Made by a program: the position numbers and the translations under genes. Positions 39,401 through 45,214 of a DNA stretch of 52,458 nucleotides are shown here, piece by piece; positions within the stretch are counted from its first letter, which is position 1, and every line of letters starts with the position of its first letter. This DNA comes from CAZHDI01 sp964531285. Its GTDB lineage: Bacteria; Pseudomonadota; Alphaproteobacteria; JAJFIK01. The stretch is from positions 1 to 52,458 of the forward strand of contig CAZHDI010000015.1 of the NCBI GenBank assembly GCA_964531285.1, read 5' to 3'. The notes beneath the pieces were generated by a model. That model was not told where the DNA came from. It saw only the letters and a program-made list of their open reading frames with translations, and searched no databases.

Positions 39401-40689
39401 GCGCCCAGAATACGCACCCCTTGTGCCGGGGTCAGGGTGGCGAGGTCCAGAATGCCGTCACCGCCCGGCTCCCGCTCCGCCGCCAGGACCGAGCTGAAAA
39501 TGACCGTGACTTCGCCATTGTCGCTGCGGCCCTGACTGTCAGCGAAGTTCCCGGCCAAGGCGATATCGCCATTGCCGTCGCCGTCGATATCGCCGAAAGC
39601 GGCCACCTCTTCACCGAGCGCGGCACCGATCGTCCGACCGATGATGGTCACGCCTTGGGTATTCGTGAGGGCGTCGACTTCGAGGGTCCGGTCCGCGAGG
39701 CGCTCCGCGGCCAGAGCATCGCCGAAGATCAGATAGACTTCACCGGACGAATTGCGGGTGCCGTCATCGGGTTCGCCGTAATTCGTGCCGATCAGCACAT
39801 CGTCCGTGCCGTCACCATCCACATCGCCCGCGCTCGAGACGGCATAACCGCTGCGGTCGCCGGAATCGCTGCCGTGGAGGACTATGCCGTCTCTCGGCGC
39901 GGTCGCAGCATCGACACTGTCCAGACTGACAATCTGCCCGTCGATGGCATCGCCATTGCCGAAGATGACATAGGTCTCCCCAGCCTGATCGATATCGTCG
40001 AGATTCGCTGCGTCCCGTGCACCGATGATGATATCGGCAAAGCCGTCGTCATTGACGTCGCCCGCGCCCGCGATGGCCCAGCCGCTGACATCGCCATCAT
40101 CGATGCCGTCGAAAATGATGATGCCGTCCAGCGCAGGTTGCGCATCGGAGGCATTGGGAACGGACCAGAGCGGAAGCGTGCCGGTACCGGATTTTTGCGC
40201 CGCAATCGCCGCGCCGGATATCAGATAGGTCTCGCCAGCCTGGAAGCCTTCGGATTGGCCGGACGTGAGCACGCCGTCCGGGGTGACGCGGGAGTCGTCA
40301 AAGGCTCGCGAGATCAACAGATCATCGAACCCGTCATTATTGACATCGCCGGCCCCGGCGAGGGCCATATGCGTCTCGGTGGCATCTTCCCACCGGCCTG
40401 GAATATAAACGCCCTGACTGGGTTGGAGATTGGCAAGATCGATGGGCGCGCCGCCGGCAAGCGCGGCATCGATGGCCGCGCCGAAAATGACGAAGGTCTC
40501 ACCGGATTGGCGCTGGACGGGCTGAAGCTGAGCAGGGTTTCCACCATCCCAGTTCAGGGCATCCACAATGGCTGTGACGGCACTGATGGCGATATCCGGA
40601 CGGCCATCGCCGTCGATATCGCCGACGCCGGCGACCATCGAGCCAAGTTGGTCATTGGCTGCCGGTCCAGTGAAAACCAGTGATGCCAC
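30421..40689 (-). CDS. 3422-aa mosaic surface/secreted protein: FG-GAP propeller, Ig-like, triple beta-helix, CBM2-like
   Basis: GTG start at 40689, no signal peptide. Residues 1-580 hold seven FG-GAP repeats (GDIDGDGRPDIAI, GDVNNDGFDDLLI and five more), the number of an integrin-alpha-like seven-bladed propeller. Next are an Ig-like domain (580-670), a cohesin-like beta region (675-980) and two more Ig-like domains (985-1160). Three tandem right-handed beta-helix modules follow (about 1165-1715, 1716-2290, 2290-3020), each opening with a CSLREA-type motif (SLREAI near 1194, 1745, 2324) and ending DLGA(V/F)E. The C-terminal part has a degenerate RTX-like stretch and two CBM2-like domains (about 3180-3300 and 3320-3422). 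Calcium binding, polysaccharide adhesion or lyase activity are possible; no catalytic residues can be named. Probably type I cargo; a giant adhesin is my preferred reading. Confidence 0.85.
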   Translation of the reverse strand: MASLVFTGPAANDQLGSMVAGVGDIDGDGRPDIAISAVTAIVDALNWDGGNPAQLQPVQRQSGETFVIFGAAIDAALAGGAPIDLANLQPSQGVYIPGRWEDATETHMALAGAGDVNNDGFDDLLISRAFDDSRVTPDGVLTSGQSEGFQAGETYLISGAAIAAQKSGTGTLPLWSVPNASDAQPALDGIIIFDGIDDGDVSGWAIAGAGDVNDDGFADIIIGARDAANLDDIDQAGETYVIFGNGDAIDGQIVSLDSVDAATAPRDGIVLHGSDSGDRSGYAVSSAGDVDGDGTDDVLIGTNYGEPDDGTRNSSGEVYLIFGDALAAERLADRTLEVDALTNTQGVTIIGRTIGAALGEEVAAFGDIDGDGNGDIALAGNFADSQGRSDNGEVTVIFSSVLAAEREPGGDGILDLATLTPAQGVRILGASPNDRLGDRILGERTVDNAGDVDGDGLDDLLIGSRLAENADNETGAGQTFLVFGSAIAAEQTADGIIDLAALTKEQGIVIDGADANDRSGISVAGIGDVNADGFDDILIGADLADGEAASAAGEAYLISGAALAFEKTTDGRVDLANLGDLQQDTTPPDVSVDPLATTDTTPMLTGLVDDPAATVTVTVGGQTVAATNNGDGTWTLADDILAPLAPGAYDVSVTAVDPIGNDTVETAVNALTIDQPTVLIEITPGSGLTASTFSASSFQVTNLNFFAQIESVSLDLSTAILPDMVFDPSGTGGDTTAKVLTPDSGAAQTGLVVPGNPATDPFSQPRNGGFDVVTAAFTDFDQREEFTFSVDVDPNSLQGLGFGGSAGAVSGFELIGATVTVGLSDGTVLVGTLYEDGSAGGAQVVLTETLPLAPLIAFDGSASSPVEVGASDLAQAVLITGTPDAYFSLLQVDGRLLIAGGADPFDVPDADLPFYANEALASVIFNGQFDADGEARVDVTLLQTAGAGSDPDGGINTFVAVESVVPYGVDQATSPISNVLIATVNAAPQVSVDPLLTNDTTPALSGTVDDPSASITVTVDGQSLGAVNNGDGTWTLADDLLTALDDGDYDVVVRAVDDFGNTGTDTTTDELTVDTEAPMVGVDGLVTNDRTPALTGTVDDPDATLSVSVAGQTVAAVNNGDGTWTLPDNTLTTLADGVYDVVATARDAAGNEATDGTAGELEIGNAPETYTVTVAADQLDAFGPGLTVDDMGGADDLSLREAIELANQRPGIADRITFDAAVFNGEDQDTIRLELGTLSLTASLTIDGDLNDDGAPDVTVSGDASGNDEATADLDGNAITDALANALAGTDLDNVRVIAITSGTAVLDGLVITGGATTGTDGGAGVYVAAGAGVEMLNASLSGNAVLGQFAGGGGLLNRGTASIDDTLIFANSAYGQNAGGGGVFNARAADLEIAGSRITGNTVISAASDGGGLANFGTALLSDTAVSDNTAGYGAGISSYGALTVRDGIIDGNIAARQGGGVFIGSSGDALITDTHIDGNDGGTTGGGVLNRGTLTLANSTLSANDGGFFSGDGLSNGGSAYLLNATIADNVNDGNASAIATFGASSGVSSDLVLTNTTVTGNEGRGLSVFIGADATVANSIVLGNGAGVFGEVFGGYSALGLNIIGEGTDTDAGDGVINAAAVNVFADPVSNGSTTAGRLADSGGPVPTVALNPVSFNPALDTGTAPLPTEQDLGADIDGDGSIATATIALDALGQARDVDLPGVGGTPDLGAVEVQALPGGEETPSLTVTTALDRVDAFDGLTSLREAIALAERTPGSQTITFDSGVFDGEAGDVIHLTLGSLGLRSDVTIDGDLDDDDTPDVVLSGDAARNDATVLSAGGQVITDAAANTEGSDNTRVLDVVGATVDLDGLVITGGVSGSAYFGGGGIRIDAASDVGVRNTLIAGNLASAGSDGGGLWNGGMLDLSGVTLSGNRAENGSGGGLYSDGVLTIQGGSIEGNQALGLYGDGGGLATRGSLFVDGTRIANNLAEDDGGGLRASSGTASLEGVVLSGNQAVQGGGIDNTAALAVSGSLITGNETTGGFGKGGGLRNGGAATLLNTAVTDNKSGSSGGGIQNDDTATLVNVTLLGNTADSSGGGLNSDFFSDSSLVNVTTVQNTAGQDGGGIRNGGTLSLTSSTLTGNSAGDEGGGLNNDNEATLTDTILLGNDAPTGSDLAGASFGGETTLYAGLNIVGDGGDTDPGDGVINAAPADVFAETSPNGTVLAGVIGDNGGAVETVALNPFPVNPALDAAAGLLPSETALGLDVDGDGSTDTAAVSVDARLEDRSVDLPDLPGGRDLGAFELQIDEVPQAEVFTVTTANDELDATGSGLTLADMGGADDLSLREAIALADQVPEIADTITFDASLFDGEPADVIRLTLGTLTLSTDVTINGDLNGDGVADVTISGDAGGNDALTADPDGRVISDIDQTLSDGTDTDNVGVFVVTGAAVGLEGLIITGGVTGQGGGIYADTDSTLTVTRSSVSGNRAVSDGGGIFSAGRVTISDSTVAGNGAASGGGLYTAGEADLTETVIANNDAAFGGGVNARGVLTISGGAIRSNDASDTGGGLYTTGQADIDGTMIALNTAGTGGGIANRDGGSLVLTNATVSANEAAFSGGGISNRAMLDITDSAIVDNTTGEFGSGAGLKNLNTGTVILSGSSVTGNIASSLGGGIYSAGDLTADNLVITQNSGSGGGGIVNRSGGTARITDSVLSENTATANNGGGGILSTGDLILTNSTVENNTATSSGARGGGVNVSNGATSTAIIGSTISGNEAPGAQARGGGVAVSINSIFTLVDSVVSGNSVGGRGGGLDLYSETQILNTTISDNQSGQSGGGVLVVSGGTFADAPVVSLTNATISGNRSGFDGAGLSAFGESQVTLVQSTVSGNVNTDNFGYAGGIHGGRNAQVGLANSIVLGNSAAYMPELSGSVSFSGLNIVGEGSDADPDDNVINAAATDVFETTVAAGDTIAGGLANNGGPTPTIALKADPGNPAVNTGTLAVLPADSLDADDDGNLLETVPVDQRGLSRIAEGSPDLGAFETAAGPVLSQDDVFIGDGGAFAGEGGQDLYIDGPGDGTFDGGDGIDTAAFSGVSSGFAVTQGSVLVTDTDPLDAFGDLGTNRLTDVEILLFTGPDGRIGGGDDERFILVGSEGFASVADAAAALTIGPGDTILGFGLSTQALADQIADAGLTDIVEARTIGAAPAVPELIRVNDWFSETTGSGGFNATFRLHLSDDLIIGDTVSDWTLTVGIDDEAARFSTGWLTGYNASVDFDPSAGTFSTLGKSYQLDLESSDTITFSVQVQGTGFDENDFSFTFSDLDPAPDDPPPPGGDGLVLDASDVNDWGRGARQDITLTNVSDETVSGWSVLIDLDPGDLANLAFTKVYRAELTILNGEDLVFTPLFYTEEIAPGDTEFFGLNVDVLDDTGLPWTADDISLL

Positions 40690-40838
40690 GCTCCGCCCCC
40701 TGCGCGCGCCTGTGCCCGTGTCTTAGTTTCCCATTTTGACACGCAGGGAGCAACCATCGGCCCGCATTTAAGAGCCAGGACCTATCAAGGCGTGCAAACG
40801 CGGAAAAAGTGTAGTTTTGGCGACGGGTTCAGCCAGAG

Positions 40839-41504
40839 CTATTGACGAATGGCGATGGCAATGGCGGAAAAATGGATAATCGCGGCGGTAACAACGAAGC
40901 CGTGCCAAATCGCGTTATGATAGAGAATCCGCTTGGCCATCAGGAACAGCACGCCAACCGAGTAGAGCATGCCGCCGCCCGCGAGCAGAACCAGTACGGT
41001 CAGTGTGACGCTTTCCAGCAGCGGTTCAATCGCGACCACAATGCACCAGCCCATCGCCAGCGCGAAGGCGATCATGGCGCGGTCCATGACTTCGGGCAGG
41101 ATGAAGGCCAGAATAATCCCCGCGACCGCCAGGGCCCAGACGCTGGCAAACAGCCCCATGCCCCATAGCCCGCCGATCTTGATGAGCGTGAACGGGCTGT
41201 AGGTGCCGGCGATCATCATGAGGATGCCGGCATAATCGAAGCGGCGCAGGAATGCCTTCAGATCGGGCTGCCAATCGGCATTGTAGAGCAGCGAACAGGT
41301 CAGCATCGCGAACACACCGACGGCATAGAGCGGCAGGCTCACCAGAACGGCCGGGTTGCCGGTATCGAAACTGGTGCCGATCAGGATCGGCAGCCCGACG
41401 GCCGCGAGCCCGAGCGCCCCCACATGCACGATCCGGTCGGCGATCAACTCACCGCGCGTATAGGGTCTGGGGCAGGCAGCGGCGCCAGAAGATCCGGTAT
41501 CCAT
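40839..41504 (-). CDS. Hemolysin III family membrane protein (PAQR-like, YqfA/TrhA)
   Basis: A 221-aa protein with about seven hydrophobic helices. Family features are the N-terminal GELIADRIVHVGAL, SLLYNADW and FDYAGILMMIAGTYSPF in the first half and AIWHGFVVTAAIIHF at the end; these carry the conserved Ser, Asp and two or three His residues thought to bind a metal ion in PAQR-superfamily hydrolases. The role in bacteria is membrane lipid or fluidity homeostasis rather than proven haemolysis. It is transcribed away from the TonB receptor. A perfect 7+1+7 inverted repeat lies about 100 bases upstream of its start. Confidence 0.9.
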   Translation of the reverse strand: MDTGSSGAAACPRPYTRGELIADRIVHVGALGLAAVGLPILIGTSFDTGNPAVLVSLPLYAVGVFAMLTCSLLYNADWQPDLKAFLRRFDYAGILMMIAGTYSPFTLIKIGGLWGMGLFASVWALAVAGIILAFILPEVMDRAMIAFALAMGWCIVVAIEPLLESVTLTVLVLLAGGGMLYSVGVLFLMAKRILYHNAIWHGFVVTAAIIHFSAIAIAIRQ

Positions 41505-41604
41505 GGTCGTTCAGTCCCCGTGGCGTGCCCGGCACGGTGCCGGATGGATCGGCAGGGTCACCGGTGCTGGTCCTATACAAGCATAACGCTCAATGACTCA
41601 AAAT

Positions 41605-41619
41605 ACAATCATTGATTGT
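41605..41619. promoter_or_regulatory. Candidate operator: ACAATCA-T-TGATTGT
   Basis: A perfect 7-bp inverted repeat around one central base, 101 bases upstream of the hemolysin-III family start. Size and symmetry fit a dimeric helix-turn-helix repressor site; the regulator is not known. Confidence 0.45.
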
Positions 41620-41717
41620 GATCGCGGCCGCACCGCAGATAAAGGCACGATGTCTCGATCAGGCAGGTCACGTGTAAACCATCCCGCGAGTCCCTTAAAG
41701 ATTCAACAGCGCCATTC

Positions 41718-41733
41718 GTAACTCGCGAGTTAC
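41718..41733. promoter_or_regulatory. Candidate operator: perfect 16-bp palindrome GTAACTCGCGAGTTAC
   Basis: A perfect palindrome with no spacer in the middle of the divergent intergenic region. It is unlikely by chance in 600 bases (my estimate from its length) and could serve either flanking gene. Confidence 0.5.
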
Positions 41734-41998
41734 CTGCACGCACCCTTTTAAGTCGTATTTCGTCGATCGAATAAGCGTATCACGCGCACTCGTGAGGCAC
41801 TGCCTTCCCCTCTGTCGCCGATGCTGTGGATTTGGCACAACACTGCCGAAACCCATTTGACTGTTTCTCCAATCGGCTGGGAAAACACTTCGCGTACCCC
41901 GCATTTGTGCCCTAAGCTGATGAATAAGAGGGGAAACGAGTGCACTGCAACATAAGTCGCCGCTCGATCCCTGCCAAAGAGGCAGGTGGTTACGCTTA

Positions 41999-42034
41999 AA
42001 CTGACAAGTTCTCAGTTACGATGAATTGTCAGTT
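41999..42034. promoter_or_regulatory. Candidate operator or hairpin: AACTGACAA-N18-TTGTCAGTT
   Basis: Two perfect 9-bp arms separated by 18 bases, 80 bases before the TonB receptor start. The spacer contains a third TCAGTT in direct orientation with the right arm. It may be a regulator site or a leader hairpin controlling the receptor. Confidence 0.45.
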
Positions 42035-42113
42035 AACAGAAGCTTTGAGAACCGCGGGTTAGGGGAGATACTGCCCGCACCGGGTAACAGGTAATTCTTA
42101 GGGGGAGACGCAC

Positions 42114-44669
42114 ATGCGGACTCAATCGGCCGATCGTTCATTGAACAAACTGTCATGGGGCTTGAGCGCCGCCGTGTCCGGACTGGCCCTGCTGGTGGCC
42201 CTGCCGAGCGCGCCGGCCCTGGCCCAGGAAGTCGACAAGATCACGGTCACGGCGCAAAAGCGCGAGCAGGACCTTCAGGACGTGCCCATCGCGGTGTCCG
42301 CCTTCACCACCGAATTTCTCGAGAACGCCGGTGTCGACGACATCTTCGAACTCCAATTCTTCGAACCCAGCTTCTCAGCGGTGCCCGCGCAATCGGCAGT
42401 CCAGACCTCGCTGAGCATTCGCGGCGTCGGGACGGCCGGCAACAGCGTGTCGCTGGAATCGTCCGTGGGCCTCTATATCGATGGGGTGTACCGCTCCCGT
42501 CAGGCATCCGCGCTCAATGACCTTGTGGACATCGAGCGGGTGGAAATTCTCAAAGGCCCGCAAGGCACTCTGTACGGCCGGAACACGGCATCGGGCGCAG
42601 TGCAGTACATCACCGTGGCGCCGCAGGAGGAGTTCGGCGGCTGGTATGAAGTCAATATCGGCAATCTCGACTTCTACAACGTCAAGGGCGCGATCAATAT
42701 CCCGATCGTCGAAGACACGCTGGCCACCCGCTTCTCGGGATCCTGGGCCCAGCGCGACGGCTATGTCGACAATCTGACAACGGGTGACCAGCTGAACGAC
42801 CGGGACCGGTATCAGATCCGCGGTCAGGCGCTTTATACGCCGACGAATGATATTTCATTCCGCCTCATTGCCGACTTTACCAGCCTTGACGAATTGTGCT
42901 GTTCCGCGTCGAACACGTTCGACGGGCCGGGCGACACCGTCGCCGGCTTCAATGCCGCCGTCGCGCAATTTGGCTTCCCGCTGCCCAATGCCAGCTACTT
43001 CCTGCCCTTGGAGTCCGCCGGGGCGCTGTTCGGCATCGAAAATCCCATCGTTCTGGCCGACCAGTTCAACGACGATGTCACCGCGCTCGATGTCAATCCT
43101 GAGTCCCAACTGGACGAATGGGGCATTTCTGGCGAGTTGGAATGGGATCTGGGCTGGGCGACCCTGACCTCGATCACCGCCTATCGCGATTACGATGCTC
43201 AGACCATCACCGACTCGGATTTCAGCGCGCTGCCGAGCCTCGTCAATACGATCAATACGGAACAAACGACGTTCACCCAGGAAGTGCGCCTGGCCGGCGC
43301 TCTCTTGGAAGATCGGCTGCAATATGTCGCCGGAGGCTACTACTTCAATCAGACCCTGGAAGACACCAACGATCTGCTCTGGGGACCGGCGGCGAATGTC
43401 CTCCTGGCGGCCGGGCTGAACGCTGACGGGTTCCTCGTGGCCAACGGCATCATCCCGGTTCCGCAGGCCTGCGCGGCTCTCAATCCCCAGGTCGTTCCGT
43501 TCTGCAATCAGCCGGTGTTCCCGGCGGGCACCGGCTCGACCGATGTCTCCGAGCAGGAACAGGAAAGCTGGGCGCTGTTCGGGCAGGTCGATTATTCGGT
43601 AACGGACAAACTCGTCGCGACGGTGGGTCTGCGCTACAACAACGAAACCAAGGACATGAATGTTCAATTCACCGAGTCGGACATCTATCCGGGCTTTGTG
43701 TTCTTCCAGCCGTTCTCGATCTTCCAGCCGGATGTCACCGACGCTCAATTCGAAGACTCAACGGTCACCGGCACGGCCAAGCTGAGTTACTTCTGGAACC
43801 CGGACCTGATGACCTACGTGTCCTACGGCCGGGGGTATAAGTCGGGCGGCACCAATATCGCGCGGATCGGTTTCACCAACCGCGATCAGGTATTCGGCGC
43901 CTGGCTGGCGGGCATCAACAACTTCCCGCTTGAGACCTTCCCGGTTCAACCGGAGACGATCACCGACACGCTGTTCGACCCGGAAGTGTCCGATTCCTGG
44001 GAAGTCGGCCTGAAAGGGGACTTCATCGATAGCCGTCTGCGGATGAATGTCGCACTGTTCCGGACCACCTTCGAGGACTTCCAGGCCAACACCTTCGTCG
44101 GCACGGGCTTCGTGCTTCAGAACGCCGGTGAAATCGTGTCCCAGGGTGTCGAGATCGATATGCAGGCCGTGCCGACCGATTGGCTGACGCTGACGGCTGC
44201 TGCCTCCTATATCGATGCAGAGTATGAGAGCTTCGAGGGCGGTGCCTGTACACTGACGCCCTTCGGTTTCGAGCCGGATCGGAACGAGCCCGGATTTCCC
44301 GCCACCTGCGACAATTCGGGTAATCAGGTGAACCCCAATGAATTGGTTGTCACCGGGAGCGCGCGGGTGACCCAGCCGCTGGTCAACGACATCATCGGCT
44401 ACAGCCAGCTCGACGTGCTTTGGAACGATGAGCGGACCGCCGGTAACGACAACGATCCGAACAAAGGCTTCGAGTCCTACGCTCTGGTCAATTTGCGGGC
44501 CGGCGTCACCTTCAACGAGGGGGATTACGACTTCTCGCTGTGGGCCAAGAACCTGTTCGACGAGGACTTCCAGGGCGCGCCCTTCAATTCGGTTGGCCGG
44601 GAAGGCTCCATCAGCGCCTATCACACCGAACCGCGCACCTGGGGTGCGACCCTGCGCGGCCGGTTCTAA
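42114..44669 (+). CDS. TonB-dependent receptor
   Basis: An 851-aa outer-membrane receptor with a signal peptide ending SAPALAQE, a TonB box DKITVTAQKRE, a plug domain (about residues 50-165, with SIRGVGTAG, GLYIDGVYRSR and ERVEILKGPQGTLYGRNT) and a long beta-barrel ending in Phe (LRGRF). This sub-style is common in alphaproteobacteria that import plant- or algae-derived glycosides, polyphenols or siderophores, so the ligand is open. ATG 42114 follows a good GGGGGAG site. The gene has its own large regulatory region upstream and a clear terminator after it. A second receptor is convergent with it across the assembly gap. Confidence 0.93.
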   Translation: MRTQSADRSLNKLSWGLSAAVSGLALLVALPSAPALAQEVDKITVTAQKREQDLQDVPIAVSAFTTEFLENAGVDDIFELQFFEPSFSAVPAQSAVQTSLSIRGVGTAGNSVSLESSVGLYIDGVYRSRQASALNDLVDIERVEILKGPQGTLYGRNTASGAVQYITVAPQEEFGGWYEVNIGNLDFYNVKGAINIPIVEDTLATRFSGSWAQRDGYVDNLTTGDQLNDRDRYQIRGQALYTPTNDISFRLIADFTSLDELCCSASNTFDGPGDTVAGFNAAVAQFGFPLPNASYFLPLESAGALFGIENPIVLADQFNDDVTALDVNPESQLDEWGISGELEWDLGWATLTSITAYRDYDAQTITDSDFSALPSLVNTINTEQTTFTQEVRLAGALLEDRLQYVAGGYYFNQTLEDTNDLLWGPAANVLLAAGLNADGFLVANGIIPVPQACAALNPQVVPFCNQPVFPAGTGSTDVSEQEQESWALFGQVDYSVTDKLVATVGLRYNNETKDMNVQFTESDIYPGFVFFQPFSIFQPDVTDAQFEDSTVTGTAKLSYFWNPDLMTYVSYGRGYKSGGTNIARIGFTNRDQVFGAWLAGINNFPLETFPVQPETITDTLFDPEVSDSWEVGLKGDFIDSRLRMNVALFRTTFEDFQANTFVGTGFVLQNAGEIVSQGVEIDMQAVPTDWLTLTAAASYIDAEYESFEGGACTLTPFGFEPDRNEPGFPATCDNSGNQVNPNELVVTGSARVTQPLVNDIIGYSQLDVLWNDERTAGNDNDPNKGFESYALVNLRAGVTFNEGDYDFSLWAKNLFDEDFQGAPFNSVGREGSISAYHTEPRTWGATLRGRF

Positions 44670-44709
44670 TCGGACGGCCCCACCGCAAGGCGGGGCCTCA
44701 CCACTCCGA

Positions 44710-44745
44710 CCCGTCATCGCCGGACCGGCGATGGCGGGTTTTTCT
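44710..44745 (+). terminator. Rho-independent terminator of the first TonB receptor
   Basis: The stem CCCGTCATCGCCG pairs with CGGCGATGGCGGG (one T-G wobble) around a three-base loop and is followed by TTTTTCT. It lies 41 bases after the receptor stop. A smaller GGCCCC/GGGGCC hairpin precedes it. Confidence 0.85.
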
Positions 44746-44791
44746 ATGCCTGTCTGCCGGTTGTCTTGGTGCGCGCGCTCCGGGCCCGCAC

Positions 44792-44819
44792 AAAAAAAAC
44801 GGCGGCCCGAGGGCCGCCG
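44792..44819 (-). terminator. Rho-independent terminator acting on the minus strand
   Basis: The hairpin GGCGGCCC/GGGCCGCC is preceded on the plus strand by eight A, which on the minus strand becomes a stem followed by eight T. It would stop transcripts coming from the second TonB receptor. A related hairpin core, GGCGGCCCGAAGGCCGCC, occurs again at 45161-45178. Confidence 0.75.
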
Positions 44820-44875
44820 CGCAGGGCGTTTGCAAACCGATGTCAGTCAGAGCAGCACGGAAACACCATCCGTAC

Positions 44876-44970
44876 ACGTCATCCCCGCGCAGGCGGGGAT
44901 ACAGGACTGTCGGATATTGACTTTGTGAGGAAACCTGAACTTGGCGCCCCTGGATGCCGGCATGACGATA
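44876..44970. repeat. Dispersed intergenic repeat, short copy
   Basis: The motif CGTCATCCCCGCGCAGGCGG at its start and CCCCTGGATGCCGGCATGAC at its end match the copy at 49101-49214, but the second hairpin is shortened here. The first hairpin is ATCCCCGC/GCGGGGAT (44881-44900); in the other copy both arms have changed together to ATTCCCGC/GCGGGAAT. Confidence 0.7.
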
Positions 44971-45011
44971 TTTAAGAGGCTGCGGTCTTTGTCATCAGTC
45001 TGAGTGGCGGC

Positions 45012-45111
45012 NNNNNNNNNNNNNNNNNNNNNNNNNNNNNNNNNNNNNNNNNNNNNNNNNNNNNNNNNNNNNNNNNNNNNNNNNNNNNNNNNNNNNNNNN
45101 NNNNNNNNNNN
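45012..45111. other. Assembly gap (100 N) flanked by identical 55-base ends
   Basis: Exactly 100 N. The 55 bases before it (44957-45011) are identical to the 55 after it (45112-45166). This looks like two contigs that share a k-mer-length end and were scaffolded without merging, so the real gap may be zero or the site may be a true repeat. Confidence 0.95.
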
Positions 45112-45214
45112 CCGGCATGACGATATTTAAGAGGCTGCGGTCTTTGTCATCAGTCTGAGTGGCGGCCCGAAGGCCGCCACGTGGTTTGGTGTGAGACCTG
45201 CGCGATTGCGCGGA

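Larger units (their letters stand above)
41505..42113. other. 609-base non-coding region with three inverted repeats
   Basis: This divergent intergenic region separates the hemolysin-III family gene from a TonB-dependent receptor. It contains three inverted repeats (listed separately), a small CCTGCC/GGCAGG hairpin at 41970-41986, and a GGGGGAG ribosome binding site before 42114. No open frame here has the look of a gene. Its length suggests complex regulation of the receptor. Confidence 0.55.
44670..45214. other. Intergenic region between convergent TonB receptors, with assembly gap
   Basis: It holds, in order, a plus-strand terminator, an A-run plus hairpin that would terminate minus-strand transcripts, a copy of a dispersed intergenic repeat, a 55-base segment repeated on both sides of 100 N, and a last hairpin GTGGCGGCC/GGCCGCCAC (45159-45180) close to the second receptor's stop. 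No gene is visible, though the unknown bases could hide sequence. Confidence 0.7.

Noticed and set aside
38824..40683. 619-aa plus-strand open frame inside the giant minus-strand gene
   Set aside because: It is antisense to seven regular FG-GAP repeats with clear protein-level conservation; its own translation has no recognisable domains and has the His/Arg/Ile bias typical of GC-rich shadow frames.
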